Both the position numbers and the translations under genes were made by a program. 6,720 bases of DNA, taken from positions 1-6,720 of the forward strand of contig NZ_CALIII010000177.1 in assembly GCF_938018145.1 (NCBI RefSeq), in the 5' to 3' direction. This DNA comes from an uncultured Campylobacter sp. (lineage in GTDB: Bacteria > Campylobacterota > Campylobacteria > Campylobacterales > Campylobacteraceae). The notes below the pieces were generated by a model. The model was given only the letters and a program-made list of their open reading frames with translations. It was not told the DNA's origin and ran no database searches. This document shows, one piece after another, positions 1 through 5,714 of the stretch. Position 1 is the stretch's first letter, and each line of letters opens with the position of its first letter.

Positions 1-1769
1 TCTTTACAATCCTAGTTCTTATAAATTTCATGGTCGTTACCAAAGGCTCGACGCGCGTGAGCGAGGTGCAGGCGAGATTTACGCTTGATGCGATGCCTGG
101 TAAGCAAATGGCGATAGATGCCAATCTAAACGCGGGTCTGATCGACGAAAAGACAGCCAGAGAGCGCCGCGAAGCCATCATCGGCGAGGCGAATTTCTAC
201 GGTGCGATGGACGGTTCGTCTAAATTTATCAAAGGCGATGCGGTCGCTGGCATCATCATCACGATCATAAACATCGTCGGCGGCTTTCTCATCGGCTCGT
301 TTCAGTACGGCCTAGACATGGCTACCTCGGCGCAAAACTACACGATACTAACGATCGGCGACGGTCTAGTGAGCCAGATCCCGGGCCTCATCACGTCGAC
401 GGCTACGGCGATCATCATCACGCGAGCTAGCAAGGACGATGAAAATTTCGCCGAGGGCTCGCTAACGCAGCTGCTAGGCGAATATAAAACGCTTCTAATA
501 GTCGGCTTTATACTATTTATCTTTGCTCTAGTTCCCGGGCTTCCGACGCTATCTCTGGGCTTTATCTCGCTTCTGTTTTTAAGTATGGGCTATATAATGA
601 AAGAGGTAAAAGAGGGCAAGATAAATTTGACCGCCAAGGCCCAAAGCGCAAGCTCTACCCAAGGCGAGGAGGAAGGACCGGCGGCACCTAAACCGCCTAA
701 AAAAAGCGAAGAGGAGATCGCCCGCGAAGAGGAAGCCAAGATAAACGATATCTTAAAGCTTGAAATTTTAGAGCTTGATCTAGGATACGGCCTGCTAAAG
801 ATCGCCGAGACCGATCTCATCGAGCGCATACGAGCGATGCGCCGAAATATCGCGGCACAGCTTGGTTTTTTGATGCCAAAGATCCGTATCCGCGACAACC
901 TCCAACTACCGCCCAACGAATACCGCTTCAAGCTAAAAGGCGTCGTGATCGGGCAGGGCGAAATTTACGCGGATAAATTTCTAGCGATGGATAGCGGGCT
1001 AGTTAGCGACAACATCGAAGGCATCCCGACTAAAGAGCCGGCGTTTGGCCTAGACGCGTTATGGATCGATGCGAGCGTGAAGGAGGACGCGATACTAAGC
1101 GGCTACACGATCGTAGATCCCGCGAGCGTCATCTCCACGCACATGAGCGAGCTGATAAAACAAAACGCCGCCGAGCTCCTAACCCGCCAAGAGACGCAAA
1201 ATTTGCTCGACAAGCTAAAATCGGAATACCCGGTCATCGTCGAGGATACGCTGCGCATCGCGCCTATCGGAGTGATCCAAAAGGTGCTAAAAGCGCTACT
1301 AAAAGACCATATCCCGATAAAAGATATGCTAAGTATCCTAGAGGCGCTAAGCGACATAGCCGAGGTTAGCAAGAACCTCGATATGATCGTCGAGCACGTC
1401 CGCACGGCGCTTGCTCGCGCTATCACTTCGCTTTACGTCGATGAGGGTGGGCGGTTAAATTTCTACGTGATGGAGCCAGCCGCGCAGCAAAAGCTGATCG
1501 ACGCCGTGCAGTATAAAGACGGCGCGTATCACCTGATGATAAATGTCTCGCAGACCTCGGCGATCGTGCAGGCTCTGCGCGAGGCGAGGGCGAAGCGGCC
1601 GATCTCGGAGTACGGCTCGATGATACTTTGCGTGGAGCCTAGCTTGCGTAAATTTATTGCTGATATCTGTGCAAATTTCGCCATAGATATCACGGTGCTT
1701 AGCTTTGCCGAAGTCGCGGCAAATACGCCGTTTGAGACGTTAGGCACGATAGAAATATCAAATTTGTAA
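1..1769 (+). CDS. flhA: Flagellar type III export gate protein FlhA (5' end cut off by window)
   Basis: FlhA is the large inner-membrane subunit of the flagellar type III export gate; its cytoplasmic domain forms a nonameric ring that receives export substrates and chaperones. The reading frame is open to the window edge (first full codon at base 3), so roughly 130 N-terminal residues and the first three or so membrane segments lie outside. Counting from the Met codon at base 30, the end of a membrane helix is followed by the FHIPEP-type cytoplasmic loop (about residues 8-50, with RVSEVQARFTLDAMPGKQM). Next comes MDGSSKFIKGD, where D61, K65 and D70 match the conserved Asp199, Lys203 and Asp208 of Salmonella FlhA. 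Four membrane helices follow (about 71-91, 106-131, 152-170, 171-190), then a charged linker (191-245) and the complete C-terminal domain, ending normally at a TAA. One oddity is IDAN where most FlhA have IDAD. It is followed after 8 nt by the DHH gene, an adjacency also found in Helicobacter pylori (HP1041-HP1042, from memory). Confidence 0.97.
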   Translation, partial: FTILVLINFMVVTKGSTRVSEVQARFTLDAMPGKQMAIDANLNAGLIDEKTARERREAIIGEANFYGAMDGSSKFIKGDAVAGIIITIINIVGGFLIGSFQYGLDMATSAQNYTILTIGDGLVSQIPGLITSTATAIIITRASKDDENFAEGSLTQLLGEYKTLLIVGFILFIFALVPGLPTLSLGFISLLFLSMGYIMKEVKEGKINLTAKAQSASSTQGEEEGPAAPKPPKKSEEEIAREEEAKINDILKLEILELDLGYGLLKIAETDLIERIRAMRRNIAAQLGFLMPKIRIRDNLQLPPNEYRFKLKGVVIGQGEIYADKFLAMDSGLVSDNIEGIPTKEPAFGLDALWIDASVKEDAILSGYTIVDPASVISTHMSELIKQNAAELLTRQETQNLLDKLKSEYPVIVEDTLRIAPIGVIQKVLKALLKDHIPIKDMLSILEALSDIAEVSKNLDMIVEHVRTALARAITSLYVDEGGRLNFYVMEPAAQQKLIDAVQYKDGAYHLMINVSQTSAIVQALREARAKRPISEYGSMILCVEPSLRKFIADICANFAIDITVLSFAEVAANTPFETLGTIEISNL

Positions 1770-1777
1770 GGAATAAA

Positions 1778-2896
1778 ATGACCATCCACCACCTCTCGCA
1801 CACCGATCTGGACGGATACGGCGCGCAGGTAATAACGAATCACTATTTTAAAAACGTTAAATTTTATAACTCAAACTATGGCAAGGAGATCGACGAGAAA
1901 TTTGATCAAATTTTGGCTCAAATTTCGGATAAAAGCGTAGCCCAGACGCAGTCAAATTTAATCAGCGAGCAAAATGGTAACTCGCAAAATACGCCCGAAA
2001 ATTGCGGCGAGGGCGAAGCGGCTAAAAATGACGAAAAAGCGCTTATCCTGATAACGGATCTAAATTTAACCGTGGAGCAGTGCGAAGCCTACGAAAAGGC
2101 GCTCGTAAATAAAAACGCTAAAATTTTACTCCTCGATCACCACCAAAGCGGAGCCGAGTGCGCGAGCAAATTTAGCTGGTATTTTTTAGATAGCTCAAGG
2201 TGCGCGACCAAGATCACGCATGATTTTTTCGCTAAAATTTACGGGGTCGATGCGAGCCTAAATCACTTTAGCGACGTCGTAAATGCGGTCGATATCTGGC
2301 TAAAAGACGATACAAATTTTGAAATGGGCAAGGTCGGACTCGGACTCGTCGCAAACGCAAAAGAGATAAATAAAACGATGTTTGAGGCTGAAAACTCGCG
2401 CTATCTTTTTTATCTAATCAAACGTGCGCGGGAGTTTTTTGACGCGGGAGACGACTATGTCGGGCTTGACGAGGCGATTTTCGGGTTTAAAAAGGACTTT
2501 TTCAAAGAGGATAAAAACGATACGCTAAGCAATCTAATATCAGCCTTCGTCGTAAAAAAACTAAGCGAGGAAAAAGATAAATTTAGCATAAAGTATAACG
2601 ATTTTAAGGGTATTTTGACCTATAATATCGGCAACACTTCGGTTATCGGCAACGATTTTTTAGTTGCAAATCCCGATGTTGATTTTTTCATCGACGTTAC
2701 GAGCAAAAAGACGCTGAGCTTTCGCGCTAACGGCAAAGTAGACGTCAGCCAGATGGCTAAAAATTTAGTCGGCGGCGGCGGACACGTGAACGCTAGCGGC
2801 GGACTTTTTGCTGGCTTTAAGGATAGCTTTAGCTATGAAAACGTAAAAGCGCAGATAACCGACCTAATAACTAAAAAAACGATTTTACAAGGATAG
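1778..2896 (+). CDS. DHH/DHHA1 family phosphoesterase, NrnA/HP1042-like
   Basis: A 372-residue cytoplasmic metal-dependent phosphoesterase. The DHH domain shows motif I HTDLDG (H8, D10, D12), motif II ITDLN (D94), the signature DHH (120-122) and a further acidic motif NAVDIW (D172). These are the expected Mn-binding residues. The C-terminal DHHA1 domain has the substrate-binding glycine loop GGGGHVNASGG (332-342). Family members of this build are oligoribonucleases (nanoRNases) and/or 3'-phosphoadenosine 5'-phosphate phosphatases. The closest relative I can recall is H. pylori HP1042, also next to flhA, sharing features such as WYFLD..RCATKI. The substrate here is inferred from family only. 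Residues about 51-86 are a polar Q/N/E/S-rich insert between motifs I and II that the H. pylori protein seems to lack. The start is the ATG at 1778, with AAGGA (1768-1772) overlapping the flhA stop codon and 5 nt of spacing. No separate promoter is apparent, so it is probably expressed with flhA. Confidence 0.9.
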   Translation: MTIHHLSHTDLDGYGAQVITNHYFKNVKFYNSNYGKEIDEKFDQILAQISDKSVAQTQSNLISEQNGNSQNTPENCGEGEAAKNDEKALILITDLNLTVEQCEAYEKALVNKNAKILLLDHHQSGAECASKFSWYFLDSSRCATKITHDFFAKIYGVDASLNHFSDVVNAVDIWLKDDTNFEMGKVGLGLVANAKEINKTMFEAENSRYLFYLIKRAREFFDAGDDYVGLDEAIFGFKKDFFKEDKNDTLSNLISAFVVKKLSEEKDKFSIKYNDFKGILTYNIGNTSVIGNDFLVANPDVDFFIDVTSKKTLSFRANGKVDVSQMAKNLVGGGGHVNASGGLFAGFKDSFSYENVKAQITDLITKKTILQG

Positions 2897-2899
2897 AAA

Positions 2900-3127
2900 A
2901 TGAAAGAAATAGAACCTACCGTGGACGAGCTAAGCTACGAGCTTTCGATGATGTTAGAGGCGATGCTTTATTATGCCGGCGTGAAAAAAGATAGGCTCGA
3001 GGACGCCGCCGAGACCTACATCGAGTGCATCGACGACGCGCTGGAAAACTCGGGTGCCGAGGGCGTGGACGAGGTGCTCGAAGTCGTCGAATACATGAAA
3101 AAAAAGCACGCTAAATTTTTCAAATGA
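2900..3127 (+). CDS. Small acidic protein of unknown function
   Basis: I do not recognise this 75-residue protein. It is strongly acidic (19 Asp/Glu against 9 Lys/Arg), lacks a signal peptide or membrane segment, and looks almost entirely helical. A helix around residues 9-27 contains ELSYELSMMLEAMLYYAG, and a second amphipathic stretch runs through the middle. The C-terminus is basic (MKKKHAKFFK). There is a single Cys (C43). The gene is supported by a good ribosome binding site, AAGGA at 2889-2893 inside the end of the DHH gene and 6 nt before the ATG. It lies only 3 nt after the upstream stop and shares ATGA with the downstream lipoprotein gene. That tight placement and the absence of frame breaks make it a real gene. 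A small helical adaptor or partner-binding protein would fit, but that is a guess. Confidence 0.8.
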   Translation: MKEIEPTVDELSYELSMMLEAMLYYAGVKKDRLEDAAETYIECIDDALENSGAEGVDEVLEVVEYMKKKHAKFFK

Positions 3128-3303
3128 AAACTCTAGCGCAAATTTTATTTTTTTCGGCTCTGGCGGCGATGCTAGGCGGTTGCGTGTTTTTAAACGACCG
3201 CGGCGTGACGACGAAGTACTACAACGAGTGTAAGGAGTACTACGACGCGACGGGCGTCTATCACAAAGAGTGCCCTAAAAACATCATCGACTGGACGGAG
3301 TGA
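3124..3303 (+). CDS. Small predicted lipoprotein (59 residues)
   Basis: A short gene encoding MKTLAQILFFSALAAMLGGC followed by 39 residues. The N-terminus is a compact signal peptide (one Lys, then a hydrophobic core) ending in a lipobox LGGC, with Cys20 as the predicted lipidation site, so the mature protein should be a 40-residue lipoprotein anchored in a membrane. The mature part is Tyr-rich (KYYNECKEYYDATG) and has two further cysteines, C36 and C50, spaced to form a possible disulfide in the periplasm. The ATG overlaps the preceding stop (ATGA at 3124-3127) and no clear Shine-Dalgarno is visible, so translation probably depends on coupling to the 75-residue gene. Its own TGA (3301-3303) shares one base with the ATG of cmoB. 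Function is unknown. The lipobox and the overlaps on both sides argue against a chance frame. Confidence 0.82.
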   Translation: MKTLAQILFFSALAAMLGGCVFLNDRGVTTKYYNECKEYYDATGVYHKECPKNIIDWTE

Positions 3304-4208
3304 TGAGCTTAGAAGCGGCTAGAGCGGCGAAGGCTAGGGAGCTGGCGGGCAAAACCTACGCGCCTTTGATGCGTGAGATAGAGGAGCTGGCGGCTAAATT
3401 TAAGGGGCACGAATTTGAGCTTAAATTTGACGATATAGTCGAGATAAACGCAAATTTAACCCCAGCAGAACGCGAAGAGACGCTGCAAACGGCGCTAAAT
3501 TTACGCTCGTGGCGCAAGGGGCCGTTTAAGATAGACGATATCTTTATCGACAGCGAGTGGAGGAGTTTTGTTAAATTTAACCTACTCGCGCCGCACATGG
3601 ATCTAGCGGACAAGGTCGTGGGCGATATCGGCTGCAACAACGGCTACTATCTCTTTCGTATGTTGCCCCAGAGCCCGAAAAAGCTGATCGGCTTTGATCC
3701 TGGCGTTATGAGCTTTTTGCAGTTTAAATTTATCGATGCGTTCGCGCGCTCGGGCATAGAGTACGAGCTGCTGGGCGTCGAGCATCTGCCGCACTACGGC
3801 GTCAAATTTGACGTGCTCTTTTGCCTGGGCGTGCTCTATCACAGAAGCGATCCCGTGCGTACGCTAAAAGAGCTAAAAGGCGCGTTAAATGCGGGCGGCG
3901 AGCTATTTTTGGACACGATGTATCTTGATATGGAGGGCGATTTTGCCCTGAGCCCCAAAAATACCTACTCAAAGATACCAAATATCTACTTCGTGCCGAC
4001 TATTAGGGCGCTTTTAAACTGGTGTGAGAGGGCAAGTTTTAAAGACGCGCAAATTTTGGCTACAAAGCCGACGGACGCGCACGAGCAGCGAAAAACCGAG
4101 TGGATCTTGGGGCAGAGCTTGGGCGATTTCCTAGATCCCGCAGACCAGGCGCGCACGGTCGAGGGCTATCCCGCGCCAAAACGGGTCTATCTAAAACTAA
4201 GCGTATGA
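3303..4208 (+). CDS. cmoB: tRNA U34 carboxymethyltransferase CmoB
   Basis: CmoB transfers the carboxymethyl group of carboxy-S-adenosylmethionine (made by CmoA, not in this window) to 5-hydroxyuridine at position 34 of tRNAs, giving 5-carboxymethoxyuridine (cmo5U), which broadens wobble decoding. From the ATG at 3303 it has 301 residues. Visible family signatures are LRSWRKGPF (67-75), ID.EWRS (82-88), the cofactor-binding motif GDIGCNNGYYLFRM (107-120), GFDPG (130-134), LGVLYHRSDP (175-184), IYFVP (228-232), EQRKTEWILG (261-270) and FLDPADQARTVEGYPAPKR (276-294). These match the E. coli and C. jejuni enzymes in order and spacing, and the length is close to C. jejuni CmoB. A GTG at 3300 directly precedes the ATG and is an alternative start. 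I prefer the ATG, which overlaps the lipoprotein stop (TGATG) and sits 7 nt after GGA at 3293-3295. It is 11 nt upstream of the Cj0977-like gene, the same gene order as Cj0976-Cj0977 and HP0419-HP0420. Confidence 0.95.
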   Translation: MSLEAARAAKARELAGKTYAPLMREIEELAAKFKGHEFELKFDDIVEINANLTPAEREETLQTALNLRSWRKGPFKIDDIFIDSEWRSFVKFNLLAPHMDLADKVVGDIGCNNGYYLFRMLPQSPKKLIGFDPGVMSFLQFKFIDAFARSGIEYELLGVEHLPHYGVKFDVLFCLGVLYHRSDPVRTLKELKGALNAGGELFLDTMYLDMEGDFALSPKNTYSKIPNIYFVPTIRALLNWCERASFKDAQILATKPTDAHEQRKTEWILGQSLGDFLDPADQARTVEGYPAPKRVYLKLSV

Positions 4209-4219
4209 AAAGGTGAAAA

Positions 4220-4756
4220 ATGGACGAAAATATCTACGACGACAACAGTAGCGACGGAGTCGTACTGCCAGAGGACGAAAATCCGTTTCGCAACGAACTA
4301 AAAACCTCGCCGAATATAAAAATCGGCCTTAGCGGCGCCGTGACGCAGCTCGAGCCAAACCGCGCCAAAACGCGCTTTTTCGCCACTAGCGATATGGTTG
4401 CCGATAGCGAGGGGCTCATACACAGCGGTTTTGTTTTCTCTGCGGCTAGCTACGCGGCGATGGCGGCGGTCAATGAGACTTTTAGCGTAGTTATCGGGGC
4501 TAAGATACATTTTTTCGCGCCGACCAAGCTAAACGAAGCGATCGAATTTGACGCGCGCTCGCACTTTAACGAGAGCAAGAAGCGCGAGGTGCGAGTAACT
4601 GGCACGACGAACGATATAAAGGTGTTTGAGGGGACTTTTCAGGTCGTGATTTTAGAAGATCATATCTTTAAAATTTACAAAACGAACCTGCAAAAACAAG
4701 CCGCGCAAAGACGAAACGAGGAAAAACGCAAAGAAGAGGCGAAGCAAAACGCGTAA
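4220..4756 (+). CDS. Hot-dog fold protein, Cj0977/HP0420-like
   Basis: A 178-residue protein. An acidic N-terminal extension (MDENIYDDNSSDG, about 1-25) precedes a single hot-dog domain (about 32-150). The hot-dog central helix is marked by LIHSGFVFSAASYAAMAAVNE (66-86), followed by strands such as VIGAKIHFFAPTK (91-103). The last 25 residues are a highly charged K/R/E/Q helix. From established knowledge, C. jejuni Cj0977 is a sigma-28-regulated, non-flagellar protein needed for full virulence, with a hot-dog structure resembling acyl-CoA thioesterases and FapR; HP0420 is its Helicobacter counterpart. The exact ligand and activity are not known to me, so thioesterase activity should not be assumed. 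AAGGTG at 4209-4214 serves as ribosome binding site, 11 nt after cmoB. I see no sigma-28-like promoter immediately upstream, so here it is probably read from the flhA operon. It is the last gene before the terminator. Confidence 0.88.
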   Translation: MDENIYDDNSSDGVVLPEDENPFRNELKTSPNIKIGLSGAVTQLEPNRAKTRFFATSDMVADSEGLIHSGFVFSAASYAAMAAVNETFSVVIGAKIHFFAPTKLNEAIEFDARSHFNESKKREVRVTGTTNDIKVFEGTFQVVILEDHIFKIYKTNLQKQAAQRRNEEKRKEEAKQNA

Positions 4757-4783
4757 GCTCGGTCGAATTTGATTGAAATTTGA

Positions 4784-4816
4784 GCGGCGCGGTAAATTTA
4801 GCGCCGTCTTTTCTTT
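4784..4816 (+). terminator. Rho-independent terminator of the flhA-to-hot-dog operon
   Basis: Inverted repeat CGGCGC (4785-4790) and GCGCCG (4801-4806), extendable by a G-U pair, with a 10-nt loop containing TAAATTTA. It is followed by a T-rich run (tcttttcttt, 4807-4816). It lies 28 nt after the stop of the last operon gene. On the opposite strand the stem is followed by CTCAAATTTC, not a T run, so it should act on plus-strand transcripts. Confidence 0.75.
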
Positions 4817-4829
4817 TAAATTTGATTTT

Positions 4830-4853
4830 ATGCCGTTTTTTGGTGGCATTTTT
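4830..4853 (+). terminator. Possible second (tandem) terminator
   Basis: A 5-bp stem ATGCC (4830-4834) / GGCAT (4845-4849) with a 10-nt T-rich loop, followed by further T residues to 4853. The stem is short, so it would be a weak terminator or a backup to the stronger hairpin just upstream. There is no T run on the minus side, so it does not clearly serve the convergent MBL gene. Confidence 0.35.
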
Positions 4854-4972
4854 AGCAAAACCTGCATAAATTTAACGCCAAAATCGCTACCGCCAAATTT
4901 GCCGTTTTGTTTGGCTTGACTGCTTTAAATTTAACGCGTTTTTAAAAATCTTAAAAGCTCAAATTTGACCCG

Positions 4973-5596
4973 TTAAAATTTCATCTCCCTACCGATCATA
5001 TTTATCCAAAAGTCTAAATTTGCTCGCTCGGCTTTTAGCGTCGTTTTGTCGCCATGGCCTGGATACAGTACAAAATCGCCTTGCAAATTTTTACATTTTA
5101 GCAAGCTTTGGCGCATATCCTCGGCGTTTGAAAACGGAAAATCATAGCGTCCGATCGAGCCTCTAAACAAAAAATCTCCGCTAAAGATAACGTCGTCCAC
5201 GCGCACCATACAGCATCCGGGCGTATGCCCCGGAAAGTGCATAAACTCGATATCAAAGTCTTCTATGTTAAATTTAACGTCCTCAAATTTCGCTCCGCCT
5301 ACGCAGATCGCGTCATACATCGGCTGCTGACCCGCATCCCAAAGATCGTCATGAAGCATGAAATTATCGTCTTTGTGGATGTAAACCGGAACATTAAAAA
5401 AATTTTTTAAGCTAACATTGTCAAGAACGTGATCGGAATGCCCGTGAGTGTTTAAAATAGTGAGTGGCGCGTGTGAATTTTTTACGACAAAGTCATATGA
5501 ATCTTGACCTGGATCAATGATAATATCGCGCCCGTTTTTGGATACTACGTAGCAGTTGGTTTGATAATCTCCGCATGGTTTTGAAAAAATTTTCAC
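4973..5596 (-). CDS. MBL-fold (glyoxalase II-like) metallohydrolase
   Basis: A 207-residue cytoplasmic metallo-beta-lactamase-fold hydrolase. It carries the Zn-binding signature THGHSDH (50-56: H51, H53, D55, H56), a third histidine in PGHTPG (H124), the bridging Asp in FSGDFLF (D141), GRYDFP (149-154) and the last histidine in YPGHGDKTT (H181). Length and motif order fit the short glyoxalase II-like/YcbL-type group, which lacks the extra C-terminal substrate domain of classical glutathione-dependent GloB. The substrate is unknown; hydrolysis of a thioester is plausible. The start is a GTG (complement of 5594-5596) placed 5 nt after AAAGGA (complement of 5602-5607), and the protein then begins KIFSKPCGDYQTNCYVV as in relatives. 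It is divergent from nadE, the same arrangement as Cj0809c/Cj0810 in C. jejuni (from memory). Confidence 0.92.
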   Translation of the reverse strand: MKIFSKPCGDYQTNCYVVSKNGRDIIIDPGQDSYDFVVKNSHAPLTILNTHGHSDHVLDNVSLKNFFNVPVYIHKDDNFMLHDDLWDAGQQPMYDAICVGGAKFEDVKFNIEDFDIEFMHFPGHTPGCCMVRVDDVIFSGDFLFRGSIGRYDFPFSNAEDMRQSLLKCKNLQGDFVLYPGHGDKTTLKAERANLDFWINMIGREMKF

Positions 5597-5604
5597 GTTT
5601 GTCC

Positions 5605-5668
5605 TTTTATAAAATTTAATTAAAATAAATTGTATATTCTTTAAGCTTAAAAGTTAAATTTTATAAAA
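5605..5668. repeat. Exact 15-bp inverted repeat in the divergent promoter region
   Basis: The left arm TTTTATAAAATTTAA (5605-5619) is the exact reverse complement of the right arm TTAAATTTTATAAAA (5654-5668), with 34 bp between them. A separate 12-bp palindrome TTTAAGCTTAAA (5640-5651) lies inside. The left arm falls in the predicted leader of the MBL gene next to its ribosome binding site. The right arm lies just upstream of the nadE -10 box. It could be a paired operator acting on both genes. The low complexity of the DNA makes chance similarity easier, so regulatory function is inference; the repeat itself is directly visible. Confidence 0.6.
5629..5634 (-). promoter_or_regulatory. Candidate -10 element of the MBL hydrolase gene
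   Basis: Minus-strand TACAAT (5 of 6 bases of TATAAT) in a very AT-rich context. It would give a leader of about 25 nt before the GTG. Campylobacter housekeeping promoters usually have a -10 box and T-rich upstream DNA without a clear -35, which fits. The overlapping TATACA is an alternative register. Confidence 0.45.
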
Positions 5669-5674
5669 AGATTG

Positions 5675-5680
5675 TATAAT
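5675..5680 (+). promoter_or_regulatory. nadE promoter, -10 element
   Basis: A perfect TATAAT preceded by TTG, in AT-rich DNA with A/T tracts upstream (5651-5669), as typical for sigma-70-type promoters of Campylobacter. Transcription would begin near 5687, leaving a leader of about 28 nt before the ATG at 5715. Confidence 0.7.
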
Positions 5681-5714
5681 ATTTTAGAAATTAAATTTAT
5701 CGGTGATAATCGTT

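Larger units (their letters stand above)
4757..4972. other. Convergent intergenic spacer rich in AAATTT palindromes
   Basis: No credible gene lies here. The 216 bp contain the terminators described separately and seven copies of AAATTT (starting at 4776, 4794, 4818, 4868, 4895, 4927, 4961). Most are flanked so as to form TAAATTTA-, TCAAATTTGA- or CCAAATTTG-like palindromes. A longer GCCAAA/TTTGGC inverted repeat spans 4892-4915. No T-tailed hairpin is evident for the end of the minus-strand MBL gene. Confidence 0.6.

Noticed and set aside
590..931. Minus-strand frame of 113 codons inside flhA
   Set aside because: Lies wholly within the conserved flhA frame; its Ser/Arg/Ile-rich composition is what the reverse of a coding sequence gives.
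1061..1369. Plus-strand frame of 102 codons inside flhA
   Set aside because: Arg/Lys/His-rich out-of-frame reading of the FlhA C-terminal domain with no family features.
1529..1843. Minus-strand frame of 104 codons across the flhA/DHH junction
   Set aside because: Antisense to two well-supported genes; no ribosome binding site or recognisable domain.
4040..4129. Possible sigma-28 promoter pieces upstream of the hot-dog gene (TAAAG at 4040-4044, CGATTT at 4124-4129)
   Set aside because: The two boxes are about 80 bp apart rather than the required roughly 11-15 bp, and neither has a proper partner.
4652..4867. Minus-strand frame of 71 codons from the convergent spacer into the hot-dog gene
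   Set aside because: Half antisense to a real gene, half in repeat-rich spacer; the hydrophobic run is the reverse of the charged tail of the hot-dog protein.
4892..4915. GCCAAA/TTTGGC inverted repeat as terminator of the MBL gene
   Set aside because: On the minus strand the stem is followed by GGTAGCG, not a T run, so it does not look like an intrinsic terminator.
5703..5714. GTG start of nadE at 5703
   Set aside because: It would add only four residues, and it lies within the GGTGAT that best serves as ribosome binding site for the ATG at 5715.
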